DNA of 64,000 nt from Methylophaga sp. (lineage in GTDB: Bacteria > Pseudomonadota > Gammaproteobacteria > Nitrosococcales > Methylophagaceae). The notes under the pieces are model-generated. The model ran no database searches. It was given only the letters and a program-made list of their open reading frames with translations, and was not told the origin of the DNA. The DNA lies in assembly GCA_002706095.1 (NCBI GenBank), contig PAJP01000023.1, forward strand, positions 186,001-250,000. The letters run 5' to 3'. Positions 18,349 through 27,845 of the stretch are shown here, one piece after another. Position numbers and translations under genes: made by a program. How positions within the stretch are numbered: position 1 is the first letter of the stretch; each line of letters begins with the position of its first letter.

Positions 18349-21165
18349 ATGCTGACACGTTCTCTTTTTAGCAAAAATACGGTAGCCAAACGCCTCTATT
18401 TAGCCTTTATTTTAGCCACGATTATTCCTGTGAGCATTTTAGGGATCGTCTCGTTTTATCAAGTTAATGGTGAACTGGAAGAACAAGCGTTTTCTGGGCT
18501 ACGCAAAAGCAGTAAAGATTATGGTTTGCGTTTGATTGACCGTTTCGTGGTCGCTGAAAGCGCCCTTAAATTACTCGAAAACAGAATTCCAAAATTAACG
18601 CTGGCACATGATTCCGCCATTCTCAAAGAGCGAATTGGCATGCTCTTTAGTCACATTGTTGTATCAAAACCAACTGGCAATCAATACATTGTAGGTGAAC
18701 AGATATTACTTCCCACACTCAGCACTGATGAGCAGCGTGTGATTAGTTTAGGAAGGACGGTTATCAAAGCCGTTGATGAGGATGAGTCCATTGCATTGTG
18801 GATTGCCATTCCTCAGCTAGGGCTGCAAGACCATTTGCTTATGGCCCGCCTCAAGGGGGATTCTATCTGGGAACAGGAAGTGCTGGGTGCAAATGAGCTG
18901 CTAGTCTATGGTGAGAATGGTCAGTTATGGTTTAGCACTGCTGAGCACAATGTCTTACCAGAAGAATTGGAGCAGGAGGTGTTGTCCAAAAGCAGTGGTA
19001 CATTTAAGTGGGAGGATAATGTTAACGGCAGTGTATTGGCCGGTTTTTGGCATACTCCACTGCGTAATATGTTTGAAGCACCGAATGCCATCATTGTTCA
19101 AATACAACTCGAAGATATTGCGCTGTCAGCGAATGCGCATTTCAAATCATTTTATCCACCTGTGATTATGCTGGCTGTCTTGGTAGTGTTGCTTTCCGTA
19201 ACGAAATTAATCTCTCGATATTTAACACCTCTTTCAGCTCTTCAGGAAGCCACCGAGAAGCTAGTCAAAGGTGACTTTTCTTATCAGGTAAAAGTCGACA
19301 GTGAAGATGAGTTTCAGTCTCTTGCTAACTCCTTCAACAACATGACTCGACATATTCAAACTCAATTTGATATTCAGTCGACAATGGGGGAGATAGACCG
19401 ACAGATTTTATCTGTTCGAGATGCGAATGAAGTGGTAGAAACGGCTATGACTCGGTTACCTGAAACACTTGGTGTCGATATGATGGCTATCGCAAGTATT
19501 AAACCCAACTCATTGGCGATTGAAAAGCTTTATTTCCGCGTTGGTCTACAGCCGACTCAAATTGTAGATAAGCCCAGTGTCCTTAGTCATGAGGACTATC
19601 AACATTTGATTTCTGAACAAAACCGTATTTTTATTCTTGCGAGTAGTGAATTGCCCGCTTATTCGTACATTAGGAAAATAATGCAAGAGCAGCACTTTTA
19701 TTATCTCGTGGTGCCAGTGATTGTTAACGAACAACTAACGGCTATCGTTGGTTTTGCCTATCATCAACTGTCAGCTATCACTCATGAGGTGAAAAATACG
19801 GCGAGAAACTTCGGCGATCGAATTGCTGTAGCTTTATCTAATGCCGCCTGGGAAGAGAAGCTCTATAATCAAGCTCATTACGATGGGTTGACAGGGTTAG
19901 CAAACCGTCGTGTTTTAAATGAATATTTGAAACAGGCTGTGGCCAGAGCCAAGCGAGATGAAACTAATTTTTGTGTGCTATTTATTGATCTTGACCGTTT
20001 TAAGAGTATCAATGATTCGATGGGACATGCTGCCGGTGATAATTTACTCGTAGATGTTGCCAAGCGCCTTGAAAACAATTGCAGAGAGACTGACCTGGCG
20101 GTTAGAGTGAGTGGCGATGAGTTTGTTATTCTGCTGACCGAGTTTGATGACAAACAAGCTTCAGCCTCTATTTCCAGTCATATTGCTGAAAAAATCCTAA
20201 AGACATTAGCTGAGCCATACCACATCAATGGACAAACATTGCACATCTCGGCAAGTATTGGTATTGCCATTTTTCCAGATGATGGTAATAACCCTGACGC
20301 TATTTTAGAACACGCTGATGCGGCTATGTATCACGCGAAATCAGCTGGTCGAGCAAATTTCCACTTTTATCAGTCGGCAATGACATCAACAGCCGTTGAA
20401 AATCTCAAGCTGGAAAATGATTTGCGTCAGGCATTAGATAATAATGAATTAGTCGTTTATTTTCAGCCGAAATTCGATAGCGAACAGGAAATAGTTGGTG
20501 CTGAAGCATTAATTAGGTGGATGCATCCTGAACTTGGCATGGTATCCCCAGCCAAGTTTATTCCCATTGCTGAGCAGTCATTATTAATTATAGATATTGG
20601 TCGCTGGGTGTTTGAGCAGTGTTGCGATCTTATTAATGAATTGAGTGATAAAAATCTGACTATTGTTCCAATTGCGGTCAATTTATCGGCAGTAGAATTT
20701 AATAGAGATGATCTTATTTCTCATCTGCTTGGGATATTAGATAAAACTCAGACAAACCCTAATTATATTGAGTTAGAACTTACCGAAAGCGTCGCTTTAA
20801 CCAACAAAGATATCTGTATTCAGCGAATGACTGCATTACGAGAATCAGGAATGAGTTTAGCGATGGACGATTTTGGCACCGGATTTTCATCTTTATCATA
20901 CCTTCAGGAACTACCACTTAATACGCTAAAAATTGATCAACAATTTGTCAGAAATATTGAGTTGGGTGAAAGCAGTCAGGCAATCGTAAAAGCAGTAATG
21001 GCCTTGGCAAAAGGTCTGTCTATGTCAGTTGTTGCCGAAGGTGTGGAAACACCAGAGCAATTTAATTTTCTGGCTGAAAATGGATGCGATTTTTATCAAG
21101 GTTATCTGTTAAGTAAACCCATATCCAAAGTTGATTTTATGGCAAAGTTAGAGGCCAAAAAATAG
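18349..21165 (+). CDS. Membrane sensor with HAMP, GAF-like, GGDEF and EAL domains
   Basis: A 938-residue c-di-GMP enzyme. Order: TM helix about 15-37, periplasmic sensor to about 265, second TM about 268-290, HAMP about 290-345, GAF-like region about 360-500, GGDEF about 510-665, EAL about 680-935. The cyclase site is SGDEF at 588-592 (G1 changed to Ser, usually tolerated), preceded by an intact inhibitory site RETD at 579-582. The phosphodiesterase site has EAL at 719-721 and DDFGTG at 840-845. Both halves look active. It starts 8 bases after the prepilin gene, so the two are co-expressed. Confidence 0.95.
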   Translation: MLTRSLFSKNTVAKRLYLAFILATIIPVSILGIVSFYQVNGELEEQAFSGLRKSSKDYGLRLIDRFVVAESALKLLENRIPKLTLAHDSAILKERIGMLFSHIVVSKPTGNQYIVGEQILLPTLSTDEQRVISLGRTVIKAVDEDESIALWIAIPQLGLQDHLLMARLKGDSIWEQEVLGANELLVYGENGQLWFSTAEHNVLPEELEQEVLSKSSGTFKWEDNVNGSVLAGFWHTPLRNMFEAPNAIIVQIQLEDIALSANAHFKSFYPPVIMLAVLVVLLSVTKLISRYLTPLSALQEATEKLVKGDFSYQVKVDSEDEFQSLANSFNNMTRHIQTQFDIQSTMGEIDRQILSVRDANEVVETAMTRLPETLGVDMMAIASIKPNSLAIEKLYFRVGLQPTQIVDKPSVLSHEDYQHLISEQNRIFILASSELPAYSYIRKIMQEQHFYYLVVPVIVNEQLTAIVGFAYHQLSAITHEVKNTARNFGDRIAVALSNAAWEEKLYNQAHYDGLTGLANRRVLNEYLKQAVARAKRDETNFCVLFIDLDRFKSINDSMGHAAGDNLLVDVAKRLENNCRETDLAVRVSGDEFVILLTEFDDKQASASISSHIAEKILKTLAEPYHINGQTLHISASIGIAIFPDDGNNPDAILEHADAAMYHAKSAGRANFHFYQSAMTSTAVENLKLENDLRQALDNNELVVYFQPKFDSEQEIVGAEALIRWMHPELGMVSPAKFIPIAEQSLLIIDIGRWVFEQCCDLINELSDKNLTIVPIAVNLSAVEFNRDDLISHLLGILDKTQTNPNYIELELTESVALTNKDICIQRMTALRESGMSLAMDDFGTGFSSLSYLQELPLNTLKIDQQFVRNIELGESSQAIVKAVMALAKGLSMSVVAEGVETPEQFNFLAENGCDFYQGYLLSKPISKVDFMAKLEAKK

Positions 21166-21297
21166 CTGACAGCAGGTTTCTATACGGGATATCAATAAAT
21201 CATATTGCTCATGATGATTTGGTGTATTGTTCTCATCTTCTATCTTTAGAAGAATGATAAGCTGATGTTCTTACTGATGTTGTTGGTAACTGATTAG

Positions 21298-22353
21298 ATG
21301 AGGTTGATTGCCTTTGATTACTTCAGAGCCATTGCCATATTATGCATCGTTGCCGGACATTCTATTAGCTACAAATCCATCACCAGTTTTGATGAAAGAG
21401 TCATAGCGAATTTAATTCAGGGTGGCTCACCACTATTTGTCTTTATCTCTGGTTTTTTCTTTCATTATATTTTTTACAGGCAGTTCCAATACGGCCGGTT
21501 TATGCTGAAGAAAGTTAAAAATGTCTTGTCGCCTTATCTATTTTTATCAACATTAGCACTGATTTATTATCTAAGTTCAGACATTTCTTTACCCGATGCA
21601 GCAGAGTTGGGCCTTACGACGCTTATCCACTGGCAAGATTATCTAACTATGATGGCGCTGTATCTGTGGACAGGCAGAACCTCGTTTGCTTATTGGTATA
21701 TACCTTTTATTACACTGATATTTCTGATGTCGCCATTGTTTATCAGCTACATTCGTCAGGGTGTAAAAATCCGGCTATTGATTTTTATTATTGCCTTAGT
21801 GCTGGCAATGATTGTCCATCGTCCAGCAGGTAATTTGTCTCCATGGCATGCCGTTATGTATTTTTTACCGATGTATTTATTAGGCATTCTCGTGTCGATG
21901 CATCGTGAGCTTGTGCAGCGATATCTACATAACAAAGCGTTTGTGCTCGGGGTTACAGTGGTATTTCTGGCAATTCTACAAGCGCTGATTTATCCAAGCT
22001 TTGGCAATCTGCATAAATTACATCCATTTACCTTTGATGGCTTAGATATCCTGATTTTGCAGAAGATAGTTTTATGTTTTTTCTTTTTATCTTTGCTAGA
22101 AAAACTGAGCGAACATCAGCCTCAGAATCCTTTGTTGAGGTTATTAGCTGATGCTAGCTTTGCCATTTATTTTATTCATCCCTGGGTATTGATTGCCTTA
22201 GTCGGGTATCAGTGGTTACCCCACCTGGAACAGATGAGCGGATTGGTTCAATTTATTATTACCTTTCCGCTCACAATATTGATTAGCCTGACATTAGCTT
22301 ATGTTATTAAGCGATGTATCGGTACATACAGTCGCTTTTTAACGGGTTGGTAA
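21298..22353 (+). CDS. Acyltransferase-3 family membrane protein
   Basis: A 351-residue polytopic protein with about ten membrane segments. The N-terminal FDYFRAIAILCIVAGHS carries the conserved Arg and His of the acyltransferase-3 family, and YIPFITLIFLMSPL follows. Members O-acylate surface polysaccharides, lipids or peptidoglycan, but some only resemble them; substrate unknown. No polysaccharide genes are adjacent. Slightly lower GC than its neighbours is visible but not striking. Confidence 0.85.
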   Translation: MRLIAFDYFRAIAILCIVAGHSISYKSITSFDERVIANLIQGGSPLFVFISGFFFHYIFYRQFQYGRFMLKKVKNVLSPYLFLSTLALIYYLSSDISLPDAAELGLTTLIHWQDYLTMMALYLWTGRTSFAYWYIPFITLIFLMSPLFISYIRQGVKIRLLIFIIALVLAMIVHRPAGNLSPWHAVMYFLPMYLLGILVSMHRELVQRYLHNKAFVLGVTVVFLAILQALIYPSFGNLHKLHPFTFDGLDILILQKIVLCFFFLSLLEKLSEHQPQNPLLRLLADASFAIYFIHPWVLIALVGYQWLPHLEQMSGLVQFIITFPLTILISLTLAYVIKRCIGTYSRFLTGW

Positions 22354-22355
22354 GA

Positions 22356-23018
22356 TTATCCTAGTCGCCCTGACACACTATTGATAAAGGCATCCTGGAT
22401 CGTTTCATCACCATTATAGAGTTCATCAATCTGGTTGATGGATTCAGTATGCTTCAGGCAAAACTGAATACAGGCGGCCACGTCAGCTCGAGTAATCACG
22501 TCTTTATCAGCCTGACCTGTTCGTTGTGTGGAAATATGGCCAGTCGCTTCATCATTAATCAGTTTGCCTGGTCGCAAGATGGTGTAGGGGACACCACTGG
22601 CTAATAAATACTCATCAGCAAAGTGTTTGCAGATATTGTAGTGTTTTATCGCTTCGGTGCCTGCTTCAGGATTACCGGCATCTCTGGCGCTTACCATAAC
22701 AAATTGTTTTATATTATGTTTCTTTGCCATGTCGATAGCTTTTACGGCGCCCCATAGATCAATCAAGATGGTCTTATCTGCTCCAGTTTTTCCTCCTGAG
22801 CCCGCTGTGAAAACGACTTTATCGCAGTCAGCAAAGGCATCATCAGGTAGCGGTGCTTCCAGATCAGTAATCATTGTTTCAGCCCCCAAGTCTTGAAAAA
22901 AAGGGGCTTGCTGTGAATGTCGAATCATGGCTTTAACAGGACTATTCTCAGCGCAGAGTAATTTGACCAGTTGTTTTCCAATCTGGCCATTCGCACCAAT
23001 AACTAATGTTTTACTCAT
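22356..23018 (-). CDS. NAD(P)-binding atypical SDR protein
   Basis: A 220-residue Rossmann-fold protein with the nucleotide loop LVIGANGQIGKQL and the strand VVFTAGSGGKTG; it contains an HYNICKHFAD segment in place of the classical YxxxK site, typical of the atypical SDR (NmrA/YwnB-like) group. C-terminal ITRADVAACIQFCL matches that group. Likely a redox-sensor or reductase; substrate unknown. Convergent with the acyltransferase gene and divergent from arsR. Confidence 0.85.
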   Translation of the reverse strand: MSKTLVIGANGQIGKQLVKLLCAENSPVKAMIRHSQQAPFFQDLGAETMITDLEAPLPDDAFADCDKVVFTAGSGGKTGADKTILIDLWGAVKAIDMAKKHNIKQFVMVSARDAGNPEAGTEAIKHYNICKHFADEYLLASGVPYTILRPGKLINDEATGHISTQRTGQADKDVITRADVAACIQFCLKHTESINQIDELYNGDETIQDAFINSVSGRLG

Positions 23019-23098
23019 CGCTTTCCTCCTGAAGTCTTAACGTCAATATAACTATTACTCTAACATGGCCACCTGTTTTACTAATATGTCCATAAGTG

Positions 23099-23136
23099 TT
23101 GACGTAAAAAATATATGTCGAATACTATCGACATAT
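23099..23136 (+). promoter_or_regulatory. Leaderless arsR promoter with overlapping operator
   Basis: A -35 box TTGACG (23099-23104), an 18-base spacer and a -10 like TACTAT (23123-23128) place transcription start at about the A of the arsR ATG (23135). A perfect 9-bp inverted repeat, ATATGTCGA (23113-23121) and TCGACATAT (23128-23136), spans the -10 and the start codon, and there is no ribosome-binding site. I infer self-repression by ArsR and a leaderless mRNA. Confidence 0.6.
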
Positions 23137-23512
23137 GAAAATAGAAAATGCACTTAGCGCTTTTGATGCCCTGTCACAGGAAACACGCCTCCAAGCTTTC
23201 AGATTACTTGTTGAAGCTGGTCCGCAGGGAATGGCTGCCGGTGCTATCAGTAATGCACTGGGTATTCCACACAACACCTTATCATTCCATCTGACTCACC
23301 TGAGCCAAGCTAAATTAGTTTCGTCACGTAAACAAGGCCGTTCGATCATTTACCTCGCTAATTTTGAACAGATGAGAGAGTTGATCGCCTTTATGGTTCA
23401 AGATTGTTGCAGCAGTGATATGGCCCGATTACATCAGGCTGACAATATTGACTGTGCCGTTGTGGAACTGGTTGATTGTTGTAAACCTCAATCCGATAAA
23501 ACAGAGAGTTGA
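23135..23512 (+). CDS. arsR: ArsR-family arsenic-responsive repressor
   Basis: A 125-residue winged-helix repressor opening with ALSQETRLQAFRLLVEAGPQG and the recognition helix NTLSFHLTHLSQAKLV. It lacks the ELCVC metal site of E. coli ArsR. Cys are C-terminal instead: C91-C92 (QDCCSSD), C107 and C115-C116. The Acidithiobacillus-type ArsR also uses C-terminal Cys to bind arsenite, so a similar sensor is likely. It is the first gene of arsR-arsC-acr3 and would repress its own promoter, whose operator overlaps the start codon. Confidence 0.93.
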   Translation: MKIENALSAFDALSQETRLQAFRLLVEAGPQGMAAGAISNALGIPHNTLSFHLTHLSQAKLVSSRKQGRSIIYLANFEQMRELIAFMVQDCCSSDMARLHQADNIDCAVVELVDCCKPQSDKTES

Positions 23513-23513
23513 A

Positions 23514-23924
23514 ATGAAAAGGATATTGGTTTTATGCACAGCAAACTCATGTCGGTCCATCATGGCGGAAGCATTGATTAACCATCTCAAAGGTGAGGAA
23601 TATCATGCTATGAGTGCGGGCAGTCAGCCCGCAGGGTATGTTCACCCCAAATCGATTGAGACACTAAGAAAACATGGCATTGCCCCGGGAAGTCCTGTCA
23701 GTAAATCCTTGGATGAGTTTGCTGGTCAGTCTTTTGATTACGTTATCACCGTTTGTGATCAGGCCGCTGATGAAATATGTCCAATTTTTTATGGTGAGTA
23801 CCGGAAACTACATTGGAGCACGCCAGATCCGGCAAAAGTACAAGGCACTTCCGCGGCGCTAGACGCGGCTTTTGATGAGGCTTTTCAATTATTAAAAACA
23901 TGTATCAAGAAGGAATGGGTATGA
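23514..23924 (+). CDS. arsC: Arsenate reductase, low-molecular-weight phosphatase type
   Basis: A 136-residue LMW-PTP-fold arsenate reductase of the thioredoxin-linked class. The P-loop CTANSCRS (CX5R form) is near residue 9, [13 protein letters not shown] carries the second Cys, and the general-acid Asp is in WSTPDPAK. It reduces arsenate to arsenite, which the next gene exports. The ATG at 23514 comes two bases after the arsR stop; upstream in-frame codons overlap arsR and are not the start. Ends in an ATGA overlap with acr3. Confidence 0.94.
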   Translation: MKRILVLCTANSCRSIMAEALINHLKGEEYHAMSAGSQPAGYVHPKSIETLRKHGIAPGSPVSKSLDEFAGQSFDYVITVCDQAADEICPIFYGEYRKLHWSTPDPAKVQGTSAALDAAFDEAFQLLKTCIKKEWV

Positions 23925-24964
23925 AGCAGGAGTCGACTTCAGCGATAGGCTTTTTTGAACGCTACCTGTCCGTTTGGGTGGGCCTTTGTATTGTGGCAGG
24001 TGTGGGCCTTGGGTCGTTATTTCCAGGCGTCTTTCAAACAGTAGCTGCATGGCAATATGCCAATGTAAACCTAGCCGTGGCTGTGTTTATCTGGTTAATG
24101 ATTTATCCAATGATGGTCAATGTCGATTTTGCGTCGATTAAAGATGTTGGCAAAAAACCAAAAGGATTATGTCTGACGCTGGTGGTGAATTGGCTCATTA
24201 AACCCTTCACCATGGCCGGACTCGGTATTTTATTTTTTGAGATTTTATTTGCAGGTTGGGTTGATCCGCAATCAGCAAAAGAATACATCGCTGGGATGAT
24301 TTTGTTGGGTGTAGCCCCATGTACCGCAATGGTGTTTGTCTGGAGCCAACTGGTCAAAGGGGATGCGAATTACACCTTAGTACAAGTCTCCATCAATGAT
24401 TTGATTATGGTCTTTGCCTTTGCACCCATTGCTGCATTTTTATTGGATATGACCAATATAATTGTGCCGTGGCAAACTTTATTTTTATCCGTGGTCTTGT
24501 ATGTGGTCATACCATTAATCGCAGGTTATCTCACGCGTAAACTTCTTGATAGTAGTCAGGAACATCATGAAATAGCGCGTTTCACACAAACCATAAAACC
24601 TTATTCAATCATGGGTTTATTGGCGATGGTGGTTTTACTATTTGGTTTTCAGGCTGAAACTATTCTGGACAAACCCTTAGTTATTGCTTTGATTGCTATT
24701 CCGTTGTTGATTCAAAGCTACGGTATTTTTGCTATTGCATATGGCTGGGCTTATTTATGGAAAGTGCCGTTTAATGTGGCCGCACCAGCGGCTTTGATAG
24801 GCACGTCCAATTTCTTCGAGCTGGCGGTGGCCGTGGCGATTAGCTTATTCGGCCTGCATTCTGGTGCAGCCTTGGCGACAGTTGTTGGCGTGTTGGTCGA
24901 AGTACCGGTAATGCTATCTCTGGTCGCTCTGGCATTGAAAACAAAACAAGCTTTCAGAGATTGA
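23921..24964 (+). CDS. acr3: ACR3-family arsenite exporter
   Basis: A 347-residue inner-membrane carrier with about ten TM helices, expelling arsenite. The essential Cys lies in [17 protein letters not shown] and the family helix in [18 protein letters not shown]. The start at 23921 is inside an ATGA overlap with arsC and has AAGGA 7 bases upstream, better than two earlier ATGs (23900, 23915). Last gene of the arsenic operon, followed by a hairpin. Confidence 0.95.
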   Translation: MKQESTSAIGFFERYLSVWVGLCIVAGVGLGSLFPGVFQTVAAWQYANVNLAVAVFIWLMIYPMMVNVDFASIKDVGKKPKGLCLTLVVNWLIKPFTMAGLGILFFEILFAGWVDPQSAKEYIAGMILLGVAPCTAMVFVWSQLVKGDANYTLVQVSINDLIMVFAFAPIAAFLLDMTNIIVPWQTLFLSVVLYVVIPLIAGYLTRKLLDSSQEHHEIARFTQTIKPYSIMGLLAMVVLLFGFQAETILDKPLVIALIAIPLLIQSYGIFAIAYGWAYLWKVPFNVAAPAALIGTSNFFELAVAVAISLFGLHSGAALATVVGVLVEVPVMLSLVALALKTKQAFRD

Positions 24965-25018
24965 AATGAGTATCACTCTTTACGAGATTGGTTGGTATGA
25001 AATGTATCATCTAAAAGT

Positions 25019-25046
25019 AAAAGACATCGTATGTACTGTGTCTTTT
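25019..25046. terminator. Terminator between arsenic operon and GAF-EAL gene
   Basis: AAAAGACA and TGTCTTTT form an 8-bp stem around a 12-base loop, with A/T-rich flanks, between convergent genes. It overlaps the last codon of the EAL gene. Stem is weak, so the call is moderate. Confidence 0.5.
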
Positions 25047-26292
25047 AATTAAACTCTGGGCATTGAAAATGAATCGCTTGTTCTAACTCTAACGGCTGGC
25101 TGATGAAATAGCCTTGTATTTTATTGATGCCAAGCCGCACCAGTTCATGGAATTCCTCTTCAGTTTCTACCCCTTCGGCTAACACTTCACAGGCAGTTTC
25201 TTTTGCATAAGCAATTAATGCGGCGGTAAGTGCTTTTCTGGACGTATCGGTATCAATATTTCTGATCAGGCTGATATCTAATTTGATGATATCTGCACCC
25301 AACTCAAGTATGTGCTGGAAGTTGGAATAGCCTGCCCCGACATCGTCAATGGCAAGACGTACGCCTTGATTACGTAATGACTCGACAGCATTTCTGAATG
25401 CGCGATAGTCTGTTATCTGAGCATGTTCTGTGACTTCAAGGACAATTTTTTTGTCCAGAATATGTTGAGTTAATGCGCGCTCAACAGCACCATTTATCAC
25501 GTATTCAGGTGAAATATTTAATGAGAAACTGGTGTCGTTAGAGAAAGCACTCATCTTATCAATGGCAGCCTCAATAGCCATGATTTCAAGTTCTTCCCCT
25601 AAGCCAACCGATTCTGCTTGCTGAAACCAGACATCTGGAGTGCGATAGGGTGTACTGGTAAAACGCGATAAACATTCATAGCCGATGACTTTTTGTTGGT
25701 CCACATGAAATACAGGCTGGAAGACGGTTTTTACCTCATGATTATTTAATACTTCGGTGATGCGTTTTTTTATTTGGTTGTCTTCTTGTTTCTTGTGCAA
25801 TTGCTTGTCAATATGGCGTGCAGCGATATCAGCAAATATTTTCATCAGCGCCAGATCTCGTTCATTCAGACTATCGTTTGGTGTATGGCTGAAGCAGCAA
25901 AACGTGCCGTAAACCTCACCATCATTCAGCACAATAGGGGCGCCTAGGTAGCTACCAATTTGCAACTCTTCAGTAATAGGCATCACTTTAGTTATATGGT
26001 TTTTTGATGTGTCTTGGATAACTTCGTTCAGTTCACCTTCAATAATTCTCTGGCAATAAGTGTGTTCGGTTGGATCGGCGTGCCCAGGGGTGAGCGGTGA
26101 ATCAGGATAAGCAGTATCAACGATTTCGATTTTTCTCATATCATCAGTAATTTCTGATATGAACGCGACGTCCATGTCCAGATGTTTACGGATAACAGAC
26201 AAAATATAGCTGAGGTTGCTAGTAATTTCTGACGCTTCTGACAGGGCTATTTCAGTTTCTAAGCCTTGGAGGATGGTGTCTCTCATTATCAT
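25045..26292 (-). CDS. GAF-EAL c-di-GMP phosphodiesterase
   Basis: A 415-residue cytosolic protein. Residues about 15-165 form a GAF domain (MDVAFISEITDD, YLGAPIVLNDGEVYGTFCCFS); about 180-410 form an EAL domain. The EAL core is GYECLSRF (E-x-L-x-R kept), followed by FSLNISPEYV (Asn), EVTEH (Glu), DDVGAGYSNF (Asp pair), IKLDISLI (Lys) and EGVETEEE, so the phosphodiesterase residues seem intact. GAF ligand unknown. No membrane segments. Confidence 0.92.
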   Translation of the reverse strand: MIMRDTILQGLETEIALSEASEITSNLSYILSVIRKHLDMDVAFISEITDDMRKIEIVDTAYPDSPLTPGHADPTEHTYCQRIIEGELNEVIQDTSKNHITKVMPITEELQIGSYLGAPIVLNDGEVYGTFCCFSHTPNDSLNERDLALMKIFADIAARHIDKQLHKKQEDNQIKKRITEVLNNHEVKTVFQPVFHVDQQKVIGYECLSRFTSTPYRTPDVWFQQAESVGLGEELEIMAIEAAIDKMSAFSNDTSFSLNISPEYVINGAVERALTQHILDKKIVLEVTEHAQITDYRAFRNAVESLRNQGVRLAIDDVGAGYSNFQHILELGADIIKLDISLIRNIDTDTSRKALTAALIAYAKETACEVLAEGVETEEEFHELVRLGINKIQGYFISQPLELEQAIHFQCPEFN

Positions 26293-26412
26293 AAAACTCG
26301 TCTACGTATGGGCTTGAAATTATCGTTTCATTGCATATTTACCAATATTTTATATTTTGTCGAGTCTCAAGGTTTTAACAAGGATTAATTTGAAGGCCTC
26401 AATAACTTTAGG

Positions 26413-26835
26413 CTAGATAAGCGTTATAGCGCATAAGCCCAGCAATGCAACGTTCGCCAATAGACCAATCATGAAAAAGAGTGTTCTTGGGCTTGGATTT
26501 TTTTCAGTGGCAATTTTGTAATATAACGCCATGTGAAAAATTCGGGCGATAGCAAATACCCAAATAAAAATACCTGTCCATAAGGCATTAGCGCCGATAA
26601 GAATCGCCATAAAAGACGTCCCGAGCATCAAAGGCAGGTTTTCGAGTGAGTTCATAAAGGTTCGATGAGCACGGAAAACAAAAGAGGAGTGACTTAGGTT
26701 GTCATCAATTTTCCCAGGCACAGCACCGGGTTGAGAGGCTTTGGATTTACTGGCTATAAACCACTGGATTAACAGAGTTAATAAAATGATAAATAAACCG
26801 GTAAAGGCTAAATGGTAGATGTTCTCTAATGTCAT
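26413..26835 (-). CDS. MAPEG-family membrane protein
   Basis: A 140-residue protein with four TM helices. The MAPEG signature is FRAHRTFMNSLENLPLML (Arg/Asn/Glu pattern) near residue 54, and IARIFHMALYY follows. Members are glutathione- or lipid-related transferases or of unknown role in bacteria. The start at 26835 has GGAGA upstream; the longer in-frame frame would overlap the previous gene and is unlikely. Confidence 0.85.
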   Translation of the reverse strand: MTLENIYHLAFTGLFIILLTLLIQWFIASKSKASQPGAVPGKIDDNLSHSSFVFRAHRTFMNSLENLPLMLGTSFMAILIGANALWTGIFIWVFAIARIFHMALYYKIATEKNPSPRTLFFMIGLLANVALLGLCAITLI

Positions 26836-26846
26836 GATGTCTCCGT

Positions 26847-27427
26847 TTAGTTTTGGGCAATCAGGGCAACCGCACCAAGTATAGCCAGCAGCCATAGCAC
26901 GCCACCGATAAGTAAGGCACCGTATCCTCTCCAGTCATAGCGTGAGTTGATACTGCCAATAGGATCGTCTTTCAGCATATTGATTTTATCTTGTAGCTCT
27001 ATCAGCGGATAAGCACTGAGGTAGAACATTATCAACCAGATAATATTGAAATATGGCGGCACGACTTGGTTATCAGCCAAGGTGCTTGCCAGGTTGCCAA
27101 GAATGACCAGTAAAACAAACATGGTTGCAAGAGGTGTTTATTCTCGGGAATATCCTGACGTAACATACTTTGCTTGATGCGTTTCGTTAATGCATGAGCA
27201 AAAAAAATAGAGAATATGCCACGCATGACAGGCATGATTTTGCCATCGATATAAGGCTGCTGAAGTTTCCAGTTTTTATAAAACCAGTAGATACCATATA
27301 AACCGAATGTGGCGAGATAAAGCCACTTTAGCTTAGTTGTGGATACCGAAAAATAAGCTTGATCCCCTGCAGCAGGGTTGCTATCCGTTTCCATAACGGT
27401 TTGAGGTGTTTGTGTTTCTAATTCCAT
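26847..27427 (-). pseudogene. Frameshifted DUF4234-like membrane protein
   Basis: Two adjacent reading frames together make one protein. The first (from 27427) carries VSTTKLKWLYLATFGLYGIYWFYKNWKLQQ then reads to about PENKHLLQP; the second (ending 26847) begins near MFVLLVILGNLASTLAD and has IINTRYD-like SINSRYDWRGYG and a terminal TM. The known family (KxxxLxxxTxGxYxxYWFYKNW) is a single chain of this total length. One extra base inserted near 27130 would join HLL to ATMFVLL. It may be a true pseudogene or a sequencing error. Confidence 0.75.
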
Positions 27428-27458
27428 TTTAGCCTCGTATTAATAAAATAAAACGCTG

Positions 27459-27845
27459 TTATTTGCTCTGAAGAATGGCATGTCCGTATGAATTATCAAT
27501 GGCGCATCGCCAGATATCATCGCTGTTTTTGACAAATACATATGTGGCTTGTCTTGTGGTCGGTTCAGCATCAGGCGCAGAGATAATGGTGTTCGCCAAT
27601 ACGAGGGCGGTATCGCCAGTTTCTAAAATCTCTAACGCTTCCTGTGTGACCTGTAAGCCATGCTGAAAGTAAACAGCAATTTTTTCAAATGCCTGACAAA
27701 TCTGAGCTTTGCCCACCGCATTCATGCCGGGTTGTACTACTAACACCGCATCTTCAGTGTAAATATCTAATAATCTATCAAAGTCTTCCGCCATGATGGC
27801 TTGGTCTGCTGCTTTGATCTGACTGATGATGGGATGTTCCTTCAT
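27459..27845 (-). CDS. NTF2/SnoaL-like fold protein
   Basis: A 128-residue protein with the NTF2-like cone fold: helix AADQAIMAEDFDRLLDIYTEDAVLVVQPG, then VGKAQICQAFEKIAVYF and a set of beta strands (ALVLANTIIS, TYVFVKNSDDIWRCAIDNS). This group includes DUF4440/SgcJ-like enzymes and binding proteins of unknown substrate. I start at the ATG at 27845, in an ATGA overlap with the GNAT-nitrilase stop, over an upstream ATG six codons earlier. Coupled translation suggests a shared function. Confidence 0.82.
   Translation of the reverse strand: MKEHPIISQIKAADQAIMAEDFDRLLDIYTEDAVLVVQPGMNAVGKAQICQAFEKIAVYFQHGLQVTQEALEILETGDTALVLANTIISAPDAEPTTRQATYVFVKNSDDIWRCAIDNSYGHAILQSK

Noticed and set aside
18349..21165. 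Treating the SGDEF cyclase motif as inactive
   Set aside because: The first Gly changed to Ser still occurs in active cyclases, and the I-site and rest of the domain are intact.
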